Origin: Nanobdellota archaeon
GTDB taxonomy: Archaea > Nanobdellota > Nanobdellia > Woesearchaeales > UBA9642
Assembly (NCBI GenBank): GCA_021813435.1
Contig: JAKAKR010000016.1
Coordinates: 1 to 64,000 of the forward strand
Length of the DNA: 64,000 nucleotides
Direction of reading: 5' to 3'
A program made the position numbers and the translations under genes. Shown one piece after another: positions 25,288 to 33,284 of the stretch. Position 1 is the first letter of the stretch. Each line of letters begins with the position of its first letter. The notes beneath the pieces are model-generated. The model saw only the letters and a list, made by a program, of their open reading frames with translations. It made no database searches and was not told the origin of the DNA.

Positions 25288-26754
25288 CTAATTTACATTT
25301 CTCTGTAAATTAATATATCCATGTCTAAACATCTCTTCGTATTGACTGGCTTTTTCTCCAAATACATCTTTCCAGTCGTCTTTTACCAGAGTTTGAGTCA
25401 TTTGTGTTGTCTCATTCAATTCATCTTTGAAAGCACTATAGAGATCATCTTTACATATCCCTTTCTTACCATTTGCAATTTCCCTTTTTATCGCATAACC
25501 ACAGGCTCTTGCAACCATCCCTTCAATCATAGCACCGCTGATGAGATTCTTATATCCGAATTTTCCTAGGCATTGACCATCGGAGCTCATCACCCGATAT
25601 GCCATACTGTCATCTGAGAATATTTCATCAAGAATAGGTGATATAAAATCCCGTACTGATGTAAATGCGCCTTGCAAAGGCTTGTTTTTAAAATAAATAT
25701 CAAATATTTCATTGCAGCCTTTTTTGTTTGGTCGAGGAATTCTGATTTTTCTATCCACTCTACCATCTCTTAAAATCGCAGGATCAAGTATATCTTCCCT
25801 ATTAGTGGCAAGAATTGTTATGACATTATCAGTTGTTGACATACCATCTATTTCTGAAAGCCATTGTGGAACAATAGAATCATACACATCAGTAGATATT
25901 CCTGTTCCCCTCTTTTTTGCAATAGCTTCTGCTTCATCAACAAATACAACTGTAGGTGCTTTAGTTTCCCTCGAATTTTCCCTTGCTGCAGCATAAATAT
26001 TTCTTATATTCAATTCTGAGTTTCCAACATACTTATCTAGAATCTCGGGTCCTTTAACACTTATAAAGTGTGCATTTCCATTATTTGCAAGAACCCCAAG
26101 ATTATATGCAATAGATTTTGCGAGTTTCGTCTTACCACAGCCTGGCGGCCCAAATAATAAAATACCTTTCGCGGGTTTTTTGCCGTAGCGCTCATAGATC
26201 TTGCTGTGAGTTATTGGATATTCTATTTCCTCTTTGATAACAGAAATAACATCTTCTAAACCCCCAATGGTATTCCAAGGAGCTTTCTCTACTTCTTCAA
26301 GCATGTATTTTGTTTTTTTCTTATCAAAACGCTGAAGCGCAATGTATCCACCCTCATCGAGAAGAACTTCATCACCAACTTTTACAGTTCCGTTCATTGA
26401 ATTGTAAACAATGTGCGGCTTTCCATCTTTGATGACTTTTAGTCTGCCATCTTGGATTTCTTCAACAGACACTACTTGACCGGTCGGTGTAGGAAATTCA
26501 GATATACCCATTACTGCTGAAGTTTTTGGGTTCAATATTACTCTTGATCCTCTCGTGATAGATGTTTTTTCGAATTTCTCAGGCACTTTTGCTATTTCAT
26601 AAATCCCCTGATGATCTATTGCAATATGTGTTGTTTTAGTGCCTGAATCCAATACTGTTCCCGTCATATAAGGCGGCTGTTGAATTCGTTCTAATTCATC
26701 TTTAAGTAAAAGTATTTCTTTTTCCGCTTCCTCTAATTTTTGTTTATCATTCAT
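25288..26754 (-). CDS. ARC/Mpa-type AAA ATPase with tandem OB domains
   Basis: 488 residues from the ATG at 26754 (GGTGAGG nine bases upstream). A short coiled coil (about 3-27) leads into 'PPYMTGTVLD' and two OB folds (about 30-90 and 92-145), then an AAA module. Walker A GPPGCGKT is at 202-209, pore loop Tyr-Val-Gly near 242, Walker B 'VVFVDEAEA' near 269, and Arg fingers in 'LRDGRVDR'. The C-terminal part ('SGAMIEGMVARA', 'DDWKDVFGEKA') matches Mpa/ARC proteasomal ATPases rather than PAN, which has one OB domain. It lacks a C-terminal HbYX or Gln-Tyr-Leu docking motif, ending Arg-Asn-Val-Asn. It probably unfolds modified proteins or remodels complexes. Confidence 0.85.
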   Translation of the reverse strand: MNDKQKLEEAEKEILLLKDELERIQQPPYMTGTVLDSGTKTTHIAIDHQGIYEIAKVPEKFEKTSITRGSRVILNPKTSAVMGISEFPTPTGQVVSVEEIQDGRLKVIKDGKPHIVYNSMNGTVKVGDEVLLDEGGYIALQRFDKKKTKYMLEEVEKAPWNTIGGLEDVISVIKEEIEYPITHSKIYERYGKKPAKGILLFGPPGCGKTKLAKSIAYNLGVLANNGNAHFISVKGPEILDKYVGNSELNIRNIYAAARENSRETKAPTVVFVDEAEAIAKKRGTGISTDVYDSIVPQWLSEIDGMSTTDNVITILATNREDILDPAILRDGRVDRKIRIPRPNKKGCNEIFDIYFKNKPLQGAFTSVRDFISPILDEIFSDDSMAYRVMSSDGQCLGKFGYKNLISGAMIEGMVARACGYAIKREIANGKKGICKDDLYSAFKDELNETTQMTQTLVKDDWKDVFGEKASQYEEMFRHGYINLQRNVN

Positions 26755-26842
26755 CTTCATCTTCCTCACCGAGTTTCTCTTTCTTAATTTGATCGATGAC
26801 CTCGCCCTTTGGTTCTGTCATCCATAGATCGTATTTGTTCAT
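26747..26842 (-). CDS. Tiny acidic ORF before the ATPase
   Basis: A 31-codon ORF in the operon, starting 23 bases after the beta-rich protein's stop and overlapping the ATPase start by eight bases. AAGGGT lies seven bases upstream. The C-terminus is a run of Glu and Asp residues. It could be a real small protein or only a coupling ORF that guides ribosomes to the ATPase start. It does not carry the Gly-Gly-Gln/Glu end of Pup. Confidence 0.35.
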   Translation of the reverse strand: MNKYDLWMTEPKGEVIDQIKKEKLGEEDEDE

Positions 26843-26864
26843 TGTTTTACCCTTTTGCCTTTGT

Positions 26865-28118
26865 TCAAAATCCATAATTTGCGATTACGTATAGATGTGT
26901 CTTCTTATTGAGCCCATCGTAGCGTGCTTCGATTGCACCTTTGAAATCCCCGATGTTGATGGGTTTGAATGCTTCAATGATGAGTCCACTCTTTTTTTCC
27001 GTATCATGACCATATTGTGTATTGATCCCGATTCCGAATTGCAGGATGTCATTACGATTTGCGGCAACAACTTCGAATGCCTTTGCTCCATGCTCATTCC
27101 CTTTTGCTTCGACTTTGAGTGCGATATCTGCCTTGGTAGAGACTGGTCCAAGATGCATGGGATTGAATTGGTCGAGACAGAAGTAATTTGATGCAATGTT
27201 GAACATCTCTGTTGAATAGAATCCTTGGTTTACATCGCCGAATCCTGTCTGTGATTTGATCCAGTAGTCTCCTGTCCTGCGATCGTATTTTGCGAATGCA
27301 AATTCTCCGAAATCCTTGAACCCCTTGATTCCTGCAAATCCATAAGTAACATTTGTATTATTTCCAAGTGCAAGATATCCATGTTCAGGATGCACGGCTA
27401 TCCATCCATAGATTCCGGTATTATCAAAATCCATCCATTTTGTTCCGATAAGTCCGCGTGCTGAAAAGAATCCGCCTTCTGCTGTAAAATTTTCATGGCT
27501 TAATCTGGAAATTATAAAGTCCTGTCTATGGGTCTTTTGCCCGACGCCTGTTCCAAGTTCAAGGTATCCTTCGATTTTACCTAGAGACGTTTCGAATTTT
27601 TTCTTTCCATAGAGGTCCAGATAATGGACATCGCGTTCATTCCAATCGCCTGTCTTCAGATATCCTGCACCCAGCGTTATTCCGGCAACTGAGAACTCTG
27701 GCCCGAACATTGTAAGAACATCACCCTGTTCTTTACCGGTCTTGATATCATGTTGTGCGACATATCTGATGAATGTACCATTATTGAATGTGATCTTTGT
27801 GTCTTGCACTCCTGAACCGTTCGCATCAGGTGATTGCGTGATTGATCCTTCCATAGAAATATTTGTAGGTACAAATCCATGTTTTAGCGCATGATTTTCC
27901 TGAGCATCTTTATGCGCATCTTCCTGTAGTTTCTTTGCATAGAGCGCATTAAAAGAATCAAGCTGCGCTCGTGTAGTGTCCTTCTTTTCGTAGAATTGAA
28001 CAGCTGCTGCAGTAGCGATATCTTGCACATATTTCTGTTCGAGCACAGTGGTATCTGGCTGTCCAGATAATGCATTCAACAGCTTCACTGTGTTTACGAT
28101 GTGCGATAGGCTCATCAT
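26865..28118 (-). CDS. Beta-rich hypothetical protein, first gene of the ubiquitin-like operon
   Basis: About 417 residues from the ATG at 28118 (GGAGG four bases upstream). The first ~80 residues are helical; the rest is a long series of alternating strands with Gly and aromatic residues ('GITLGAGYLKTGDW', 'GKIEGYLELGTGVG', 'TNVTYGFAGIKGF', ending 'LYVIANYGF'). The pattern and the final aromatic residue resemble outer-membrane beta-barrels, but there is no signal peptide and archaea usually lack such a membrane. It may be a large soluble beta structure, or a substrate or scaffold for the system encoded downstream. No family recognised. Confidence 0.6.
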   Translation of the reverse strand: MMSLSHIVNTVKLLNALSGQPDTTVLEQKYVQDIATAAAVQFYEKKDTTRAQLDSFNALYAKKLQEDAHKDAQENHALKHGFVPTNISMEGSITQSPDANGSGVQDTKITFNNGTFIRYVAQHDIKTGKEQGDVLTMFGPEFSVAGITLGAGYLKTGDWNERDVHYLDLYGKKKFETSLGKIEGYLELGTGVGQKTHRQDFIISRLSHENFTAEGGFFSARGLIGTKWMDFDNTGIYGWIAVHPEHGYLALGNNTNVTYGFAGIKGFKDFGEFAFAKYDRRTGDYWIKSQTGFGDVNQGFYSTEMFNIASNYFCLDQFNPMHLGPVSTKADIALKVEAKGNEHGAKAFEVVAANRNDILQFGIGINTQYGHDTEKKSGLIIEAFKPINIGDFKGAIEARYDGLNKKTHLYVIANYGF

Positions 28119-28139
28119 GCTACCTCCAATAACCCACAA

Positions 28140-28254
28140 TTACTATTACATAGTGATTAATAGATATATATACTTTTTTATTATACTATATATATATGTA
28201 TAAAGATATAAATAAAAACAAAAACTTTATATATTTCTGTGCTTAACTTTTTTC
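28140..28254. promoter_or_regulatory. AT-rich divergent promoter of the ubiquitin-like operon and AbrB-PhoU copy 2
   Basis: On the minus strand a TATA-like AGTATATATATC (28164-28175) lies about 50 bases before the first operon gene. On the plus strand TTTATATAT (about 28226-28235) lies about 25 bases before the AbrB-PhoU ATG. A half-site AGTGAT (28152-28157) of a palindrome seen elsewhere in the window lies next to the minus-strand start. The shared region suggests that the AbrB-PhoU protein controls the operon (inference). Confidence 0.5.
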
Positions 28255-29169
28255 ATGAAACGCAAAATTGTACGACAGGGGAAGGCCACACTCATGATCA
28301 GTCTCCCTACAAAATGGTGCCACGAGTACAATCTTCAGAAAGGGGGAGAAGTTGATGTTGAGATAAAAGAAGGAAGCGTTCTCATCAATGCCACACCCCA
28401 TGCACAGCGACGGGAAACGACGATTGCACTTGCAGGACTCGTCGAATCAGCAATACGCACAGTCATCACAAACACCTACCGGACAGGATTCGACCGTATC
28501 CGTGTTAATATCGCAAATGATGAGCAGTATAGCATCGTTCAACAAGTCATCAAGAATAATCTTATCGGGTTCGACATCACCAAAAAGGAGAAAGAGTATC
28601 TTATCATTGAAAATATTACAGAGCCTGGATCCGAACATTTCGAGAATCTTCTTACAAAAATATTTTACAATATTCTTGAATTATTTACATACACTAGCGA
28701 TCGACTTAAGGGGAAAAAACCTATCGAAGATTATCATGAAATCGAGTCACGGATACAGCAATACGACAATTTCTGCCGAAGAGTCATCACGAAGCAAAAT
28801 ATCGACCATGAACGGAACCCGTTATTTTGGACATTTCTGACGCTTATGATCCACGGGCAGCGCGAACTCTATCTTGCAAACACTTATCTCGATGCGCATG
28901 CATTCAAAGTGTCTAAAGAAACGAATGCACTTCTTGAACGCATTAAAGCAGTATTTGAGCATATCATGGATGCCTATCTCAAAAAGGACATTACCCTTCT
29001 CGAATCTATCCATGCAGAAGAAAAGACACTTATCTACAACGAGTCATATTTCCTGCTCGAAAAAAAACACGGGAAAGAATCCGTATTGCTATACCACTTT
29101 TCTGCGAGTTTACGTAATTTTTATCTATCAAGCAGTCCACTGATAGGATTAATTCTTCGCAATAAATGA
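28255..29169 (+). CDS. AbrB-domain PhoU-like regulator, copy 2
   Basis: 304 residues, a paralogue of the 9552-10451 protein along its whole length. The AbrB domain starts 'MKRKIVRQGKATLMISLP' with 'LQKGGEVDVEIKEGSV', and a PhoU-like helical region follows with 'NTYRTGFDRIRV' matching 'HAYRQGFEKIRL' in copy 1. Divergent from the ubiquitin-like operon and convergent with kinase 2, overlapping that gene by 21 bases. Copy 1 has the same relation to kinase 1. A leaderless transcript is likely. Confidence 0.82.
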   Translation: MKRKIVRQGKATLMISLPTKWCHEYNLQKGGEVDVEIKEGSVLINATPHAQRRETTIALAGLVESAIRTVITNTYRTGFDRIRVNIANDEQYSIVQQVIKNNLIGFDITKKEKEYLIIENITEPGSEHFENLLTKIFYNILELFTYTSDRLKGKKPIEDYHEIESRIQQYDNFCRRVITKQNIDHERNPLFWTFLTLMIHGQRELYLANTYLDAHAFKVSKETNALLERIKAVFEHIMDAYLKKDITLLESIHAEEKTLIYNESYFLLEKKHGKESVLLYHFSASLRNFYLSSSPLIGLILRNK

Positions 29170-31101
29170 GTCTCTCGTTGAAGATGCGGGCATCGCTGCA
29201 TGCGTACTGTCGTGAGCGTATGCGGCAAGAGATGGCGATTGCTGCTTTTCCGATGCATCAACAGATTTTACTGTCCCATCGTCATTAAGCGCGAAATAAA
29301 AGGCGATAGCGCGATCAACAAGCTCACGCTTCTCGGATGGAAGATAGAATCGATAGCCGTTTACATATCCTTCAACAGTCTGACTTACTACTTTCTCAGT
29401 GATGTGATCAGCTTTGATGGACGGACCGACTTCAGTAATACTTATGGGAAAATATCTTGTGGATTTGGCCCGTTCTTTTGCTGTCGCGATATCTTCTGAT
29501 GTGCAGAAATATTTGACAAAAGTATCCTCGAGTCTGTCATCTGATGAGGATTGCGCAACATAGTAATTCAGCGCGGCGCCTATTGATTGTAAAGTGCTTG
29601 ACTCTATGCCACTCATCCGATCATCTACAGCCGACATCACATCTGCCTTGCTCATAACATATATGAATGGTTTTGGAACAAGCGTTTTGGAAAGATGATT
29701 GGCATATGCGCGCCGAGTGCCATCATTGCGTCCGAGGTATGCTGCGAGAATAATTGCAGTAAAATCTTTAGGTTCCTCTACAAAAAATGTTCTACTCGCC
29801 ATATGAATGTCTGCAAGGACATCCTGCACATCACTTCGCGTCATCTGATGACGCAATTCCTGTACGTATCCTTTCATGTCATCGAGAAGCCCCAGCGGAC
29901 TTGGAGTAGCGGTGTTACCTAAAATGAGATTGTGTGAAAGATATCTTTTTGTGTCAAGAAGTTCACGTAGCGTGGGCGAATGATCATTAACAAATTTTGT
30001 ATTCGGTTGAAGGGCTATCACCGCAGCAAGCGAAGCGATAGCGGAGAGCATAAAACTCGCCGGCTTACGAATCCGTTTCAACGTTTCCTTAAAATTTTTC
30101 TTACGATCAATGCGTTCAAGATCATATGCAAGATCGGTGGTGTTATAGTAGATGTCTTTTTTGAAACTCATGCATTTACGGATGACTTTACGATATTCGG
30201 ACGGCGCTGCCTTTAGTGCCTTCTCCAGATTGTGTTCGTGTTCTTCGAGTGATATTGATTTTATCTTTTTATTATTGTTAGTCAATGAGACTTTTATTTC
30301 ACGATCGGGAAGTTTGATTGCGGAACCGTTATCATCATACGTCACATCATAAGAGAACGGCACTTTTCCCGTAAGCGCAAAATACATCGACGCACCGATC
30401 GCATACATATCTGTCTTAATATTGCAACTTGATTCCTGCATAGAGACGAGCGCATTAAGAATTTTTGGTGAAGTATAATTTGTTCCTCCACGCGTTGGAA
30501 GCAGTTGATCACGGATTTTACTTTCACGTTTAGCATTCTGTAGATCTGTGATTTTTATGCGAAGATTCTTATCGATAATGATGTTGGAGGGCTTGATGTC
30601 GCGATGAATGAGCGGGTCAAAGAAGTGCCCGGGAGTGTGCATGTGATGGAGATAGGATATTCCTGCGGTGACGCCGCTAAAGATTGCAAGGAATTGATCT
30701 TTTTTTAATGGACCATTCTTATTCACGAAATCCTCGAGTGTTTCTCCATCGATATAATCTTCAACCGTACAGTATTTATTATTGATGATGATCACATCGC
30801 GGATGGTTGCGATGTTAGGATGATCTTCAAGTTCGTTAGCGCATTCAATCTCGTTAATGTTGATATTGTTCCTCGGGAATTTTGACTGATTAATGACCGT
30901 ACAGATAGAATTTTCATTGATTTTAGGTTTCGTAATTTTTACTGCAAGTGTCTTTACTAATCCATTGTGCTGATAGCGCGCTTTAAATACATCGCGCGTC
31001 TGGCCTTCACCAACCCACTCCAATATCTCATAATGTTGGTCTTGGAGCGACTGCAAATCTTTTTCTGTGAGTACCTCTTCGATTGATTTGTGATTCATCA
31101 T
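29149..31101 (-). CDS. Membrane-anchored Ser/Thr protein kinase, module 2
   Basis: 650 residues. Kinase domain at about 22-330: glycine loop 'GEGQTRDVF', ATP-binding Lys in 'LAVKI', catalytic loop HRDIKPSN (166-173), and the metal-binding motif changed from Asp-Phe-Gly to Asp-Leu-Gln (186-188). The key Asp is kept, so activity remains plausible. A transmembrane helix near 345-363 is followed by a ~285-residue domain, probably extracellular, with no recognised fold. AGGAG precedes two adjacent ATGs (31101, 31098); the second has better spacing. A palindrome lies upstream of its TATA element. Confidence 0.82.
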   Translation of the reverse strand: MMNHKSIEEVLTEKDLQSLQDQHYEILEWVGEGQTRDVFKARYQHNGLVKTLAVKITKPKINENSICTVINQSKFPRNNININEIECANELEDHPNIATIRDVIIINNKYCTVEDYIDGETLEDFVNKNGPLKKDQFLAIFSGVTAGISYLHHMHTPGHFFDPLIHRDIKPSNIIIDKNLRIKITDLQNAKRESKIRDQLLPTRGGTNYTSPKILNALVSMQESSCNIKTDMYAIGASMYFALTGKVPFSYDVTYDDNGSAIKLPDREIKVSLTNNNKKIKSISLEEHEHNLEKALKAAPSEYRKVIRKCMSFKKDIYYNTTDLAYDLERIDRKKNFKETLKRIRKPASFMLSAIASLAAVIALQPNTKFVNDHSPTLRELLDTKRYLSHNLILGNTATPSPLGLLDDMKGYVQELRHQMTRSDVQDVLADIHMASRTFFVEEPKDFTAIILAAYLGRNDGTRRAYANHLSKTLVPKPFIYVMSKADVMSAVDDRMSGIESSTLQSIGAALNYYVAQSSSDDRLEDTFVKYFCTSEDIATAKERAKSTRYFPISITEVGPSIKADHITEKVVSQTVEGYVNGYRFYLPSEKRELVDRAIAFYFALNDDGTVKSVDASEKQQSPSLAAYAHDSTHAAMPASSTRDSFIAKN

Positions 31102-31164
31102 ATCTCCTGATGTTTATTCTGAGATAACAAAACATCGCGGTATTTATAAAGTTTTCGAATTATT

Positions 31165-31180
31165 ATCACTAATCAGTGAT
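31165..31180. promoter_or_regulatory. ATCACT-N4-AGTGAT palindrome upstream of kinase 2
   Basis: Perfect inverted repeat with six-base arms and a four-base spacer. It lies about 15 bases upstream of the kinase gene's TATA element (31142-31151, minus strand). The same palindrome occurs at 63796-63811 at the same distance from the TATA element of an unrelated gene. It could also act on the divergent TrmJ gene. Confidence 0.55.
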
Positions 31181-31258
31181 TACATTTAAATGATTGGTTC
31201 AAACGACGACAGAATCCACAATAACTACATTTATTAATAAAAAAGAACCACGCTGAGT

Positions 31259-31981
31259 ATGCAACTGACTGTTATTCTTATGGAGCCTGAGCATCCAGGC
31301 AACACCGGCGCAATAGCGCGCGCCATGAAGAATTTTGACTGCAATAAACTGCTGCTCATCCATCCTGCATTCAAGAAAGACAATGAGGAATTGCGTAACC
31401 GTGCCAAATGGGCTAATGATGTCATTGATCACGCGCGCATCATCAAGAGTCTTAATACAACAACACTCAAAAAACTTCGGAAAGATTTTGATTATCTTAT
31501 CGCCACCACTGCAAAGATCGGCAGGGACTATAATATCCCCCGAAGCCCTATCACTCCTGGACAGCTTGCAGAAAGGCTATGCGAGATCAAGAAGGGGTCC
31601 AAAACAAGAATCGGCCTACTCGTTGGACGCGAAAGCGCTGGTCTGACCAATGCAGAGATTGCAGGATGCGATTTTGTCGTGACCATCCCTACCTCAAAAA
31701 CCTATGGGACCATGAACATCTCGCATGCAACAACCATCATCCTCTATGAGATATTCAAGAAAACAAGTGAGGAGAATCTCATCTCGCATATCAGCCCTAT
31801 TTCTGCAAGAGAGAAAGAGCAGATTCTTAAGATTCTAGATGCGCAACTCAAAAAGATGGAGTTTGCAACCGCCGAGAAGCGTGAAACACAGCGCATGGTC
31901 TGGAAAAAACTCATCAGTAAAGGATTTCTTTCCAAACGCGAAGCCTACGCGCTTATGGGATTTCTGAAGAAGATAAAATAA
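31259..31981 (+). CDS. trmJ: tRNA (cytidine/uridine-2'-O)-methyltransferase TrmJ
   Basis: SPOUT-class RNA 2'-O-methyltransferase of 240 residues. The N-terminal 'PEHPGNTGAIARAMKNF' with catalytic Asn and Arg, 'LLVGRESAGLTNAEI' and the knotted 'TMNISHATTIILYEIF' are TrmH/TrmJ family motifs. The C-terminal helical extension of about 75 residues matches TrmJ, which modifies position 32 of tRNA. Position specificity in archaea is Cm32 or Um32 from family knowledge. Single gene with its own promoter; a TTTAAAT element lies upstream. Confidence 0.9.
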   Translation: MQLTVILMEPEHPGNTGAIARAMKNFDCNKLLLIHPAFKKDNEELRNRAKWANDVIDHARIIKSLNTTTLKKLRKDFDYLIATTAKIGRDYNIPRSPITPGQLAERLCEIKKGSKTRIGLLVGRESAGLTNAEIAGCDFVVTIPTSKTYGTMNISHATTIILYEIFKKTSEENLISHISPISAREKEQILKILDAQLKKMEFATAEKRETQRMVWKKLISKGFLSKREAYALMGFLKKIK

Positions 31982-31997
31982 CAACAGTAACAACAAT

Positions 31998-32016
31998 TCT
32001 AATGGTAACCATTAGA
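31998..32016. promoter_or_regulatory. Perfect palindromic operator before the cysteine-containing HTH regulator
   Basis: TCTAATGGTAACCATTAGA is a perfect palindrome with nine-base arms and one central base. It abuts and partly overlaps the upstream edge of the TATA element (ATTTTTAAAG, about 32016-32025) and lies 30 bases before the regulator's ATG. Its core also occurs before sufB (41991-42003). Confidence 0.75.
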
Positions 32017-32045
32017 TTTTTAAAGTTTCCTGACATCCGACAGTC

Positions 32046-32522
32046 ATGGATAACGCTGAAAAACAGATTCTTGCAATCCTCCAAAAATCCAAGAAAGGAG
32101 TGACCATCAACGAAATTGCAGCAGCGCTCGAAAAGGAGCGTCATACCACTGCAAAATATCTTGAGAAGATGCAATCTGCAGGGCTTATTGAGATGCAGGA
32201 GCGCGGAAAATCAAAACTGTACTCGCCAAGCGGATCCTCGCTTGCTGCAGCAATGAAAAAGAACCAATCATTGCATGATGAATTGACCCAGGTGTTCAAC
32301 GCCACAGGACAAAAAATCATACTCAAGACTCCCCAGGAAATGGAAGTACGCTGCGACGATGAAGCGTGCTGCAAGACCTGCGCAGTCAAGGAGACGTTCA
32401 AGACCGGAAAACCATCAACAAGCACCAACCGGACCGCACAGATCAACGCGCACCCCATCACTAAAGACAATAAAGTCGTTGCCGTGGTCGAGATCATTAA
32501 GAGAAGGACTGCAAAAAAATGA
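32046..32522 (+). CDS. Winged-helix regulator with cysteine cluster, candidate Fe-S sensor of the suf operon
   Basis: 158 residues. Residues 1-60 form a winged helix ('ILQKSKKGVTINEIAAALE', 'HTTAKYLEKMQSAGLIE'). A linker helix leads to a cluster Cys103, Cys108, Cys109, Cys112 in a PAS-like C-terminal part. This resembles archaeal regulators with redox or iron-sulfur sensing domains. A perfect palindrome precedes its promoter and the same core precedes the suf operon, so it likely represses itself and suf until clusters are sufficient. That logic is like bacterial SufR/IscR and is inferred. The next gene, a DUF1858 protein, overlaps its stop. Confidence 0.7.
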   Translation: MDNAEKQILAILQKSKKGVTINEIAAALEKERHTTAKYLEKMQSAGLIEMQERGKSKLYSPSGSSLAAAMKKNQSLHDELTQVFNATGQKIILKTPQEMEVRCDDEACCKTCAVKETFKTGKPSTSTNRTAQINAHPITKDNKVVAVVEIIKRRTAKK

Positions 32523-32776
32523 TCGCCAAAGACATGCTCATCATAGATATCGTCGAAAAATATCCTCAACTTGCAGAAGTATTCATGCTCGAATATGGAC
32601 TCCACTGTTTTGGATGCGGCGCAAATGTCTTTGAGACTCTTGAAGATGGCATGAGCGCGCATGGCATGACTGCAGAGGAGATTGATAAGATCGTCTCTGA
32701 TGTGAACAGTCAACTCGTAGAGAAAGAAAGCGCCACGGAGGGCACCGATGAAGGAAGTAGAAGTAAAAATTCTTGA
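32519..32776 (+). CDS. DUF1858 redox-disulfide domain protein
   Basis: 85 residues. The DUF1858 pattern is clear: 'DIVEKYPQLAEVF', then His-Cys30-Phe-Gly-Cys33-Gly, then 'ETLEDGMSAHGM'. The domain occurs in proteins linked to hybrid-cluster and redox functions; the CxxC pair may be redox active. The last ~15 residues are a charged tail shared in sequence space with the start of the next gene, which overlaps it by 29 bases. Its start overlaps the regulator's stop (ATGA), so they are coupled. Confidence 0.8.
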   Translation: MIAKDMLIIDIVEKYPQLAEVFMLEYGLHCFGCGANVFETLEDGMSAHGMTAEEIDKIVSDVNSQLVEKESATEGTDEGSRSKNS

Positions 32777-33284
32777 AATCAACCGCAAAGAGATCGAAGA
32801 GAAACTTATCAATCTTGGTGCAAAGAAGATTTTCGATGGGGATATACACGATTTTAGGCTTGATAATGCACAAAAACAGATACGATCTTGCGGCCAACTT
32901 CTTCGGATTAGAACAGAAGGGAAGAAAACCCTATTAACCTTCAAGGAAAAATCAGGGGAAAATACCGTTCTTTCGACTCATGAGCTAGAGGTCGTGGTGA
33001 GCGATTTTGATACAATCAAAGAACTATTATCGAATCTTGGATTCACGGCATTTGCATCTCTTAAAAAACATCGCACAAGTTATGAACACAACGGACTACA
33101 TTACGAATTTGATAGATATATCGAAGAACATGCATTTGTCCCGGAATATTTAGAGATAGAAGGACATGACACTGAAGAAGTGTTTGCTGCTGCGCGTACA
33201 TTGGGATTTTCTCAGGATGACTGTAAACCCTGGGTTGTGCCCGAAGTCATTGATTATTATACAAAAAAGAAGAACAAATTATAA
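32748..33284 (+). CDS. CYTH domain protein (CyaB/thiamine-triphosphatase-like)
   Basis: 178 residues with the CYTH tunnel-fold signature: 'EVEVKILEI' (ExExK), then 'LRIRTEGKKTLLTFKEK', 'ELEVVVSDF', 'HRTSYEHNGLHYEFDRY' and 'PEYLEIEG'. Archaeal members are annotated as class IV adenylate cyclases or triphosphatases; the substrate here cannot be told. A strong GGAGGG precedes the ATG. It overlaps the DUF1858 gene and its end overlaps the convergent elp3 by six bases. Confidence 0.88.
   Translation: MKEVEVKILEINRKEIEEKLINLGAKKIFDGDIHDFRLDNAQKQIRSCGQLLRIRTEGKKTLLTFKEKSGENTVLSTHELEVVVSDFDTIKELLSNLGFTAFASLKKHRTSYEHNGLHYEFDRYIEEHAFVPEYLEIEGHDTEEVFAAARTLGFSQDDCKPWVVPEVIDYYTKKKNKL

Noticed and set aside
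26747-26842. Tiny acidic ORF as a true Pup homologue
   Set aside because: It is half the length of Pup and ends in acidic residues rather than Gly-Gly-Gln/Glu; kept only as a weak small ORF.
32141-32944. 267-codon minus-strand frame across the HTH, DUF1858 and CYTH genes
   Set aside because: All three plus-strand genes have clear family motifs and ribosome binding sites; the antisense frame has none.
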